Assembly (NCBI GenBank): GCA_052035295.1
Contig: JBPOHS010000012.1
Span: forward strand, 68,084-132,083
DNA from: HdN1 sp052035295
Lineage (GTDB): Bacteria > Pseudomonadota > Gammaproteobacteria > Pseudomonadales > Ketobacteraceae
Direction of reading: 5' to 3'
Length of the DNA stretch: 64,000 nt
Each line of letters begins with the position of its first letter. The first letter of the stretch is position 1. Below, in pieces: positions 34,545 to 42,723 of this stretch. The position numbers were made by a program, and so were the translations under genes. The notes under the pieces are model-generated. The model did not search any database, had not been told where the DNA came from, and worked only from the letters and a program-made list of their open reading frames with translations.

Positions 34545-35711
34545 ATGCGTCAGTCCGTTAAGGGCACTGCCTACCCGCCAACTGGATTGGCATCGCCACG
34601 CAGACCACGCGTTGTCATTGCCGGTTTCGGTGACACGGGTTTGCTGGTGGCGCTACACCTCAGCAAACGTTATGAAATTGTGGGCATCACGCCCAAGCCC
34701 TGTCTCGTCAGCGGTCAAGAGCTGGGAACGCGACTTGCACGCCCGACACAGTGGCAGGAAAATTATCTGGTCGACTTCTCGCGTTACAAACAATTGCAGG
34801 GCGTGAACGTGCTGCAAGGCAAAGTGACCGCCGTGGATACGCGCGCACAGACAGTGACACTCCATAAGGCCGATGGCAGCGAACGTAGCGAGCCCTACGA
34901 CATCCTGGTCATCGCGTCCGGCGTGAGCAATGGTTTCTGGCGCACTGCGAATGTCGAATCGCGCGCAGAAATCCAGGCGAATTTGCTGAGTCAATCCAAC
35001 GCGCTGCTCTCTGCCAGAACCGTCGCCATTGTCGGCGCCGGACCCACCGGAGTGAGTACGGCATCCAATGTGAAAGACGCCAACCCCGCGGTTGATGTCC
35101 ACCTGTTTTTCAGTCAGGAATACCCCTTACCCGGTTATCACCCCAAGACACGGCAGAAAATCGCCGCACGGTTACGGGAACAGGGGGTGCATTTACATGC
35201 CAATCACCGCGCCTGTGTGCCCGACGATAACGCCGCCCTTGCCACTCACACCACCACTCTTACCTGGCAAACCGGCCAGCCGCCCTTTGTGGCCGATCGC
35301 ATCTTATGGGCCGTGGGCCATCTCAAGCCCAATAATGATTTCATTCCAGCGGACATGCTCACCCCGCAAGGGTTTGTCAAAACCGATACCTATCTTCGCG
35401 TGCCAGGCTACACGAACGTCTTCACGGTGGGCGATATTGCTGACACCGATCCCTTGCGAAGCTCGGCGAGAAACGCCGGTTTTCTTACCCTAGCCCGTAA
35501 CATTGAGGCCACCCTCGAAAACAAACCCAACGCGCTCAAGCATTTCAAACCAGCGCCCTATCGATGGGGTTCCATCCTTGGCGTGCAGGATGACGGGATG
35601 CGCATATTTACGCCCCAGGGCGTGCAGGTGCGGGTGAGCAAACCGTGGGTCAAGCGGGTGCTGTTTCCCGTGTTCGTGCATCGCATGATCTACCGGGGAA
35701 TGCGGCGCTGA
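34545..35711 (+). CDS. FAD/NAD(P)-dependent oxidoreductase (AIF/FSP1-like)
   Basis: From the ATG at 34545 (388 aa) the protein shows an FAD motif VVIAGFGDTG, an NAD motif IVGAGPTGVSTASNV and a C-terminal FAD motif VFTVGDIADTDP. This is the layout of NDH2/AIF-like pyridine nucleotide-disulfide oxidoreductases without a disulfide. It lies 22 nt after the DUF1295 gene and may form a redox pair with it. Confidence 0.85.
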   Translation: MRQSVKGTAYPPTGLASPRRPRVVIAGFGDTGLLVALHLSKRYEIVGITPKPCLVSGQELGTRLARPTQWQENYLVDFSRYKQLQGVNVLQGKVTAVDTRAQTVTLHKADGSERSEPYDILVIASGVSNGFWRTANVESRAEIQANLLSQSNALLSARTVAIVGAGPTGVSTASNVKDANPAVDVHLFFSQEYPLPGYHPKTRQKIAARLREQGVHLHANHRACVPDDNAALATHTTTLTWQTGQPPFVADRILWAVGHLKPNNDFIPADMLTPQGFVKTDTYLRVPGYTNVFTVGDIADTDPLRSSARNAGFLTLARNIEATLENKPNALKHFKPAPYRWGSILGVQDDGMRIFTPQGVQVRVSKPWVKRVLFPVFVHRMIYRGMRR

Positions 35712-35819
35712 ACCGCTTCTCCTTGCGGCCCCAGGACGATTCCCGCGCTGAAAATCGCTACAGAGTGCTTGAGATCTTGACCCATTGACGGTACAAAGCC
35801 TGTTTGCGAGGAGATTTCC

Positions 35820-36215
35820 ATGCCAGAACAAACTGAAGAAAAAGCATTGCACCCTGGCGAACACATTCGCCGGCAGGTCATGGGGGACGCCTTTGTCGAT
35901 CGGGCGCTCGCCAACGCCACCGACTTTACCCGCCCCTTGCAAACGTTTGTAAATGAACACGCCTGGGGTGGCGTGTGGGTGCGTGAAGGTTTGGATCTGC
36001 GTACACGCAGCCTGATAACACTGGCGGCACTGACGGCACTGAAATGCCCGCAGGAAATCAAGGGCCACGTACGCGGCGCCCTCAATAACGGCTGCACTGT
36101 CGAAGAAATCCGTGAAACCCTGCTGCATTGCGCGGTGTATGCCGGCGCGCCGGCAGCCATTGATGCGTTTCGCGCGGCGCAAGAGGTGATCAGCGAGCAC
36201 GAAGCGACGGGGTGA
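35820..36215 (+). CDS. Carboxymuconolactone decarboxylase-family protein
   Basis: The 131-aa protein has the CMD fold pattern, with RTRSLITLAALTAL, HVRGALNNGCTVEEIRETLLHCAVYAGAPAAIDAFR, and is close in length to 4-carboxymuconolactone decarboxylase (PcaC). The redox Cys pair of AhpD is absent, so a PcaC-like decarboxylase or a relative of unknown substrate fits. GAGGAG precedes the ATG. No other beta-ketoadipate genes are near. Confidence 0.85.
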   Translation: MPEQTEEKALHPGEHIRRQVMGDAFVDRALANATDFTRPLQTFVNEHAWGGVWVREGLDLRTRSLITLAALTALKCPQEIKGHVRGALNNGCTVEEIRETLLHCAVYAGAPAAIDAFRAAQEVISEHEATG

Positions 36216-36363
36216 GCGGAGGACTTGCCACTCCTCCCCTTTCCTGATCACCTCCGATCAAAAACACCGCTCTTCCCTTGATTTTGCGTTGCTTACAGCG
36301 CATCCAACAAACATTGGGCCAGTAGAAATTCTTTATCGCCGGGTCAACACTGCTTCCTGGAAA

Positions 36364-39300
36364 TTATGACGTTTTTGCCTTGCTCATGCCCTGAATCAGG
36401 TAATACAGCACCGGCACCAGGAACACCGCCAGCAAGGTCGCCATCAACATTCCGCCCAACACCGACAGGCCCAGCGTTACTCGCGACGCTGCCCCGGCGC
36501 CGCTCGACAACACCAGCGGTACCACGCCGAGAATAAAGGCGAGCGAGGTCATCAGGATCGGTCGCAAACGCAATTTCGCAGCCTCCACCGCCGCATCAAA
36601 CAGGGTAGCGCCCTGCTCGAATTTCATCTTGGCAAACTCCACGATAAGAATGGCATTCTTCGCCGCCAGACCAATGACCAACACCAGGCCGATCTGCGTA
36701 TAAACGCTGCCCGGTGCGCCGGTAATCCACAGTGCCAACATGGCACCAAATACGCCCAGCGGCAGTGCCAGCATAACGGCAAAGGGGACTGCCCAACTCT
36801 CATACAAGGCCGCCAGGAACAGGAAGACAAACAACACGGCCAACGCCAGCACCGGGGCCGTTTGTCCGGCACTTTGTTTTTCCTGTCGGGACAGCCCAGA
36901 CCATTCGTAGCCGTAGCCTTCGGGCAGGGTGTCTGCCGCAACTTCTTCAAGTGCTTTCAGGACATCGCCCGAACTGTAGCCGGCCGCTTCCTTGCCGGTG
37001 ATTTCGGCGGCGGGATAGCCGTTGAAACGCTTCATCACTACCGGCATGCCGGTCGGTTCTGCGCGAACCAGCGTCGATAGCGGCACCATGTGCCCGGAAC
37101 GGCTGCGCACATAGATCTGGCTCAGGGTTTCGGGACTGGTGCGGGCATCGGCTTCGGCCTGCAAAGTCACTTTGTAGGTACGCCCGAACAGGCTCAGGTC
37201 ATTGACCTGTGCTCCGCCCAGATAGGCCTGCAAGCTCTGGAACAATTCATTGAGCGGCACATCGAGCTTCTTGGCCTTGTCGCGATCTACCTGCAGGCGA
37301 AAGGCAGGTGTACTGGCCTGGAATTTCGAGAGCACCTGCGCAACCTCGGGTCGTTTTGACGCAGCGGCAACAAAGTCATTGGCGACCTGTTCTAACGCCT
37401 GAGGTGAACCGGCCGTCTTGTCCTGCAGCATCAGCGTGAAGCCACCGGTCGCCCCCAGGCCCGGAATCGGCGGCGGGTTGAACGGCAACACTTGTGCCTC
37501 GGCCACGGTCTGCACCTTGGCGTAAAACGTGGTGATGATATTGCGCAGGCCTTTCTCAGCCGTTTTACGCTGTGCCCACGGTTGTAGACGAATCACCACC
37601 AGACCGGCATTGGGCTGGGGCGTTCCATAGAGAATATTCACGCCGGAAATCGCCAGCGTTTTCTCGACACCGGGAATCTCGCGGGCAATCGCTTCGACCC
37701 TTTCTGTAACGTCCATGGTGCGCTGCAAGGTGGAGGCTTCGGGGAGCAATACCACACCGAAGAAGTAGCTTTGGTCTTCTTCTGGCACAAAGGTGGTTCT
37801 CACCTCCTTGAACAGCACACCGGTCGTACCGACCACTGCGACCAGCAACAGCATCGCCAACACCGCGCGACGAATGGCCAACGCCACCCCACGCCCGTAC
37901 GCTTGCGTCATGCGATCAAAGGCGCGGTTAAAAGCACCGAAAAATCCCGCTAACATCCCCGCATGCCCCGTTGCCGAGTGCGGCTTGAGCAGCAGGGAAC
38001 ACAGGGCTGGCGTTAGCGTCAAGGCGACCAGCGCCGAGAACATGACCGAGATGGCAACGGTCAAGCCGAACTGCCGGAACATGACACCGGTAATGCCCGA
38101 CAAAAACGATACCGGCACGAACACCGCACACAACACCAGCGCGATCGCCACCACCGGCCCGGAAACTTCCTGCATGGCCTTGATGGTCGCATCCCGTGCG
38201 GAAAGCTTGCTCTGCTGCATGTGATGCTCCACCGCTTCCACCACCACGATGGCGTCATCAACCACGATACCGATGGCAAGCACCAGCGCAAACAAGGTCA
38301 GTGTGTTGATCGAGAAACCCAGCACCAGAAAGACCGCCAGCGTGCCGATCAACGACACCGGCACCGCCAGCATGGGAATCAAGGTGGCGCGCCAGCTTTG
38401 CAAAAACAGCATCACCACGATCAACACCAGCGCCATGGCCTCGAACAGCGTCTTGATGACTTCGTGCATCGATTCCTTCACGAAATCGGTATTATCCGTG
38501 ACGACATCCAGCGCCAGATCATCCGGGAAATTCTTCTGCAGACGTGCCAGTTCGGCGCGCACCTGGGCCGACACATCGAGCGCGTTGGCATCGGGTGTCA
38601 GGTTGATGGAATACACTGCGGCCGGTTTACCGTTGAAACTGCCCACGGTCAAATAATCTTTCTGGCCCAATTCTATGCGTGCCACGTCGTGCAAGCGCAC
38701 ATAACCGCCCTTGCCATCGGCGCGCAGAATAATATTGCCGAATTCTTCGGGCGTAACCAGCCTGCCCTGCACCACGAGGTTGTACTGAAACGCCTGCTCT
38801 GCAGGGGCCGGAAACTGGCCCAGCGAACCGGCCGGCACCTGGGCGTTCTGTTCCCGCACGGTTTGAATGATGTCACCTGCCGTCAGACCATAACGCGCCA
38901 TGTGCATGGGATCCAGCCAGATCCTCATGCCATATTCCGACCCGTACTCGTTGAGATTGCCCACGCCGGGAATCCGCTTGAGCACATCCGACACGTAAAT
39001 CGTGCCGTAATTGCGCAAAAACAACGAATCGTAAGTGCCGTTGGGCGAATACAGCACGTAATACATCAACACATCGGGGGATTGCTTGCGCGTGACCACG
39101 CCCGCCTGGGTGACTTCCGACGGCAGTAACGAGGTGGCGGTGGCCGCACGGTTTTGCGTCAAGACTGTTGCCATGTCGGCATCGCGCGCGATGTCAAAGG
39201 TCACGTTCAAGGAATACAATCCATTACCGGTGGACAGCGAATCCATGTAAAGCATGCCTTCGACGCCGTTGACCTTTTCCTCGAGCGGCTGGGCAACGCT

Positions 39301-39477
39301 TTGTTGTACGACCTCGGCATTGGCGCCGACGTATTGGGCGCTGACGTTGATGGTCGGCAAGGTGATCTGCGGGTATTGCGCCACCGGCAGAATCCGCAAC
39401 GCCAACAATCCACACAGGCTGATGACCAGCGAGAGGACAATGGCGAAAACAGGGCGATCAATAAAGAAACGGGCCAT
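36364..39477 (-). CDS. RND efflux transporter permease (AcrB/MexB-type, HAE1)
   Basis: A 1037-aa inner-membrane pump starting MARFFIDRPVFAIVLS, the classical start of the HAE1 group. The proton-relay Asp pair is in GIVVDDAIVVVEAVEHHM, and the partner Lys is in AAKNAILIVEFAKMKFE. It is 11 nt downstream of its periplasmic adaptor. No outer-membrane factor gene follows, so a TolC encoded elsewhere is required. Substrates are probably lipophilic compounds. Confidence 0.95.
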   Translation of the reverse strand: MARFFIDRPVFAIVLSLVISLCGLLALRILPVAQYPQITLPTINVSAQYVGANAEVVQQSVAQPLEEKVNGVEGMLYMDSLSTGNGLYSLNVTFDIARDADMATVLTQNRAATATSLLPSEVTQAGVVTRKQSPDVLMYYVLYSPNGTYDSLFLRNYGTIYVSDVLKRIPGVGNLNEYGSEYGMRIWLDPMHMARYGLTAGDIIQTVREQNAQVPAGSLGQFPAPAEQAFQYNLVVQGRLVTPEEFGNIILRADGKGGYVRLHDVARIELGQKDYLTVGSFNGKPAAVYSINLTPDANALDVSAQVRAELARLQKNFPDDLALDVVTDNTDFVKESMHEVIKTLFEAMALVLIVVMLFLQSWRATLIPMLAVPVSLIGTLAVFLVLGFSINTLTLFALVLAIGIVVDDAIVVVEAVEHHMQQSKLSARDATIKAMQEVSGPVVAIALVLCAVFVPVSFLSGITGVMFRQFGLTVAISVMFSALVALTLTPALCSLLLKPHSATGHAGMLAGFFGAFNRAFDRMTQAYGRGVALAIRRAVLAMLLLVAVVGTTGVLFKEVRTTFVPEEDQSYFFGVVLLPEASTLQRTMDVTERVEAIAREIPGVEKTLAISGVNILYGTPQPNAGLVVIRLQPWAQRKTAEKGLRNIITTFYAKVQTVAEAQVLPFNPPPIPGLGATGGFTLMLQDKTAGSPQALEQVANDFVAAASKRPEVAQVLSKFQASTPAFRLQVDRDKAKKLDVPLNELFQSLQAYLGGAQVNDLSLFGRTYKVTLQAEADARTSPETLSQIYVRSRSGHMVPLSTLVRAEPTGMPVVMKRFNGYPAAEITGKEAAGYSSGDVLKALEEVAADTLPEGYGYEWSGLSRQEKQSAGQTAPVLALAVLFVFLFLAALYESWAVPFAVMLALPLGVFGAMLALWITGAPGSVYTQIGLVLVIGLAAKNAILIVEFAKMKFEQGATLFDAAVEAAKLRLRPILMTSLAFILGVVPLVLSSGAGAASRVTLGLSVLGGMLMATLLAVFLVPVLYYLIQGMSKAKTS

Positions 39478-39488
39478 GTGCGCCACCC

Positions 39489-40631
39489 TCAACCGGCGTT
39501 ATCAGGCGAGGAGGCAGGCGGCGCCTCGCTCACGGGCTGGGTACGCACCTTGCCGCCCGGTTGCGCCTTGTGATAACCCTCCACCACAATTTTGTCAGCG
39601 ACAGAAATGCCGTCGAGCACCAGGGTGTCGTCGCCAGTATTCGCACCCACTTTTACCAACTTGCGCGTCATGGTGTCATCGGTGACAACATTCACGAAAC
39701 TTTTATCGAGAATTTGTTGCACCGCCTTGCGCGGCACCAGCACGGCTTGCGGCAAGCGTTGCACCACCAGACGCACACGACCGTACATGCCGGGTTTCAG
39801 CACTTCCTTGGGATTGGGGAACGTTGCGGCAATGGCAAAAGTACCGGTTTCAGGTGACAGGGCGCGGTCCGAGAACGTGATTTCACCACCGTCCTGATAC
39901 AGGCTGCCATCACTCAATAACAGCTTGGCCGGAATATGGGGGCGCGGCGCACCGGCGGGACGACTCTCAAGCGCCGGTCGCACCAGTGCGAGATAATCCT
40001 GTTCACTGAGGGCAAAATCCACCTGCACCGCTTCGGTGGTGGAGACCGTCGCCAGCAATGTCTGCCCGGCACTGACCATCGCGCCAACGTTCACCTGTGC
40101 TCGCCCGATGCGACCACTGTAGGGCGAGAGAATGGCCGATTCCTTCAGCATGGCTTGCGCATTGGCCAGCGTGGCTTGCGCCGCACTGAGGCCGGCCTTG
40201 GCTTGCGCTTCGGCGGCAACGGCCGTGTCATACTGCTGGCCGGAAATGGTGCCTTTTTCTACCAGCAGGCGATAACGCGCAACGTCAGCGCTGGCTTTGG
40301 CAAAGTTGGCCTGTGCATTATTCACACCGGCCTCTGCCTCGCGCACACTGCCCATCAGGGTGTCGTTATCGAGACTGAACAACGGCTGCCCTGCCTGTAC
40401 CAGTTCACCTTCGCGAAATTGCACCTCGAGGATGCGCCCCGTCACCTTGGAACGGATCTCGGCCTGATTGACCGCACGAATCTCGCCGACGAAATCACGC
40501 TCCACCTCAACATCGCGTTGCACTGGCGAGGCCACGCCCACGGTTGGAATGGGCGGTGTAGGCGGTGTTTCCTGCTTGCAGGCCGACAACAAGGGCAAGG
40601 CCAAAAGAACGGAACAGAGGATAGCGCGCAT
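39489..40631 (-). CDS. RND efflux periplasmic adaptor, lipoprotein (AcrA/MexA-type)
   Basis: A 380-aa adaptor with lipobox LLSACK. The barrel-sandwich halves (VTGRILEVQFREGELVQAGQPLF and SPYSGRIGRAQVNVGAMVSAGQ) flank an alpha-hairpin, with membrane-proximal domains after. The ATG at 40631 has AGGAG five bases upstream, which a GTG at 40637 would overlap. It forms an operon with the RND pump. Confidence 0.93.
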   Translation of the reverse strand: MRAILCSVLLALPLLSACKQETPPTPPIPTVGVASPVQRDVEVERDFVGEIRAVNQAEIRSKVTGRILEVQFREGELVQAGQPLFSLDNDTLMGSVREAEAGVNNAQANFAKASADVARYRLLVEKGTISGQQYDTAVAAEAQAKAGLSAAQATLANAQAMLKESAILSPYSGRIGRAQVNVGAMVSAGQTLLATVSTTEAVQVDFALSEQDYLALVRPALESRPAGAPRPHIPAKLLLSDGSLYQDGGEITFSDRALSPETGTFAIAATFPNPKEVLKPGMYGRVRLVVQRLPQAVLVPRKAVQQILDKSFVNVVTDDTMTRKLVKVGANTGDDTLVLDGISVADKIVVEGYHKAQPGGKVRTQPVSEAPPASSPDNAG

Positions 40632-40723
40632 GGGCACTCCTGATCAGACGGGTGGGCGGTGATACCGGTTCATGCATAAGATAAACAATCACGCACCAAT
40701 AGCACAGCAACGCTTTCCTCTGA

Positions 40724-40825
40724 AATCAAGTTGCTGCTCTAATCAAGTTGCGGCTCTAATCAAGTCGCTCCTCTAATCAAGTCACTGCTCTGGTCAAGTC
40801 GCTGCTCTGGTCAAGTTGCTCCGGT
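40724..40825. repeat. Six 17-bp tandem repeats running over the draG stop codon
   Basis: Units begin at 40724, 40741, 40758, 40775, 40792 and 40809, with consensus A/G-A/G-TCAAGTYGCTGCTCT. The last copy contains the draG stop (40811-40813). The array fills most of the space between draG and the RND operon promoter region. Neighbouring copies are most alike, which points to stepwise duplication. Confidence 0.88.
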
Positions 40826-41749
40826 AACCGTCCCCCACTGCAGCAAGCCAGCGGTCTGGACACGGATATCGGCCGCCACCTTCGCATTCAAGGTTTGCAG
40901 CCAGCGCGCGGGAATGGCCCGGGTGCCGTAACGCGCCCCCGCCAGCATGCCGGCCAACGCACCGGTCGTGTCGGCGTCCCCACCCTGGTTCACCGTGTTG
41001 ATCACACAGGATTCCAGATCCTCGCTGGCAAAAAAATAGTGCAACACCGTTTGCACTGTATCGACCACATAACCTGATGCGCGTCCCCGATAGGGTTGAT
41101 AAACAAACTCGGGAAACTTCTCGAACCAGCCATGGAGAAGTTGTTTGCACTGCTCCAGCGGTTGCCCGCGCAACAACGCTTGTACAAGCTCGCCCATCAT
41201 CAAGGCGCCGGCATCCGACAGGGGATGATTATGCGTGAGGTGGCTTTGCTCCAACGTCATGACTTCAAACTGATCCGGATTGTTGAGGGTGGCCAGCACC
41301 ACTGGAAGATTGCGCATCAAGGCGCCGTTTCCTGCTTCGTCATCCCGTAACGGCCCGCTTAATTCGCCCGTGGTGCGGTAGCGTAAAATGCCGCGCCGAC
41401 AGGTGTTGCCCACATCCGGTGGAAAGGTATTCATCCATTTGAGAAAAGAGTCGGCCACGGCCACCAGATTCCATTCGCCGTGCGCCAGTATTGCACCGCC
41501 CAGCGCCAGCGACATCTGCGTGTCATCCGTAACTTCACCGGGCGACAGGCCCAGCCAACCACCCCCTGTAATGTCCTGGTGCACGCCATACCGCTGTTTG
41601 ATGGCACGGGGAGACATGAATTCCACTGTGGCACCGAGGGCATCTCCGCAGGCAAACCCCAGATAGGCCGCCAGGGCGCGATCCGCTCTGTCATCAATGA
41701 CTTCGCTATTCGCTGCGCCCATGCAATCGATATCCGTTTCAAACCTCAT
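40811..41749 (-). CDS. draG: ADP-ribosyl-[dinitrogen reductase] glycohydrolase
   Basis: DraG removes ADP-ribose from an arginine of the nitrogenase Fe protein and so reactivates it. The 312-aa product carries the dimanganese-site motifs GEVTDDTQMSLALG near residue 70-85 and NQGGDADTTGALAGMLAGARYG near the C-terminus. It overlaps draT by 4 nt (ATGA), the usual draTG order. Its stop codon is inside a 17-bp tandem array. Other ADP-ribosylglycohydrolases share these motifs; the paired DraT makes the DraG call strong. Confidence 0.9.
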   Translation of the reverse strand: MRFETDIDCMGAANSEVIDDRADRALAAYLGFACGDALGATVEFMSPRAIKQRYGVHQDITGGGWLGLSPGEVTDDTQMSLALGGAILAHGEWNLVAVADSFLKWMNTFPPDVGNTCRRGILRYRTTGELSGPLRDDEAGNGALMRNLPVVLATLNNPDQFEVMTLEQSHLTHNHPLSDAGALMMGELVQALLRGQPLEQCKQLLHGWFEKFPEFVYQPYRGRASGYVVDTVQTVLHYFFASEDLESCVINTVNQGGDADTTGALAGMLAGARYGTRAIPARWLQTLNAKVAADIRVQTAGLLQWGTVTGAT

Positions 41750-42552
41750 GAGATCACCTGTACGCGATAATTTCCGCCCAATACGAGATATTCGGATTCG
41801 CCACGCAGGGCGTGATGCGGCAAAAGATCCGTAAAAAACACCAATTTCACCATTGGTACGTTGACCTTCAACACATAACGCCCAAACCCATCGGCAACGG
41901 AAGGATCATCCGTAAACGAAACAATACTGTTGAAACGATATGTCATCTCTCTTTTTCCCTCGTTTCCGGTGGCCCATTCGTCGAGATGATCCACGCCACG
42001 GTACAACATCTTGTGGGTGGCTGCCGGCACCTGAAAGCGGCCGATCACCCACTGACAAAATTCGTAAAGCAGATCCAATTGCATATAAATGCAGTTATTG
42101 TGATAGCGACTATTCATCTTTTCTTCGACGTAATCCCACCAGCATTTTCCCATGAAATTGTGAATCCGCTGTTTATGGAAAATGGGCAACAGCCCGAAAC
42201 GGCTTTCAACCCAGCCCTTCAACACCGCACCTTGCGCGTTATTCGAATCCAGCCCCCAATCCTGGATGAGACGAAGATAACTGCTGCGAAAGCGGCGCCG
42301 ACCGAAGGCGTCTTCACGCAACCGCTGCTCACTGTCAAAGCCGAACACCACGCACATATAATCCTGGAAAAGATGGCCACAGGCCTCCAGATCCGGGGTG
42401 GATTCAAGTTGATGGAACAGGCTGGCGGCGGCTTCACGGGTTCCCGCCACGTGCAGCGGCACGGGCCGGTCGTTGAAGTCGGCATGCACGATGGCCCCCG
42501 TCGCAACCCCGATCAGGTTGCTGGCATGTGCATAACGGGTGATGGCCGACAT
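41746..42552 (-). CDS. draT: NAD(+)--dinitrogen-reductase ADP-ribosyltransferase
   Basis: DraT transfers ADP-ribose from NAD+ to the nitrogenase Fe protein, switching it off in response to ammonium or darkness. The 268-aa protein (ATG at 42552) has family-typical stretches including NLIGVATGAIVHADFN, FHKQRIHNFMGKCWWDYVEEKM, LYRGVDHLDEW and FTDDPSVADGFG, and is near the usual length of about 275. No nif genes occur in the window, so the target here is unconfirmed. Confidence 0.9.
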   Translation of the reverse strand: MSAITRYAHASNLIGVATGAIVHADFNDRPVPLHVAGTREAAASLFHQLESTPDLEACGHLFQDYMCVVFGFDSEQRLREDAFGRRRFRSSYLRLIQDWGLDSNNAQGAVLKGWVESRFGLLPIFHKQRIHNFMGKCWWDYVEEKMNSRYHNNCIYMQLDLLYEFCQWVIGRFQVPAATHKMLYRGVDHLDEWATGNEGKREMTYRFNSIVSFTDDPSVADGFGRYVLKVNVPMVKLVFFTDLLPHHALRGESEYLVLGGNYRVQVIS

Positions 42553-42648
42553 GAGGGAGTGTCCTGCGTAATTCCGGGTGTCCTGAATTACGCAGGAAAA
42601 GAACAGGCAAAAAATTGATGCAGATCGGTAATCAGGCGACAAGAAGAC

Positions 42649-42707
42649 GGTGAGCGTGTCAATCTCTCGCCGAGGCCCCGCCTCTCTGGGAGATTGCCTC
42701 GCTCACC
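42649..42707 (-). terminator. Nested hairpin between draT and a lipoprotein gene
   Basis: Three nested inverted repeats share one centre: GGTGAGCG/CGCTCACC (42649-42656 and 42700-42707), CAATCTC/GAGATTG and a core GAGGC/GCCTC. It is 17 nt past the stop of the leftward lipoprotein gene, so termination is likely, although no T-run follows. Confidence 0.6.
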
Positions 42708-42723
42708 GCACCTTTATCGGGCG

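Noticed and set aside
36216..36363. Terminator between the CMD-family gene and the RND operon
   Set aside because: Only a weak 4-bp stem was seen and no T-run; not enough to call.
38221..39129. A 302-codon open frame on the plus strand
   Set aside because: Antisense to the RND pump, rich in His and Gln as typical of reversed membrane-protein codons.
40724..40825. Short tandem array as a possible CRISPR or replication iteron
   Set aside because: Units abut with no spacers, no cas genes are near, and there are no rep gene, dnaA boxes or AT-rich region to support an origin.
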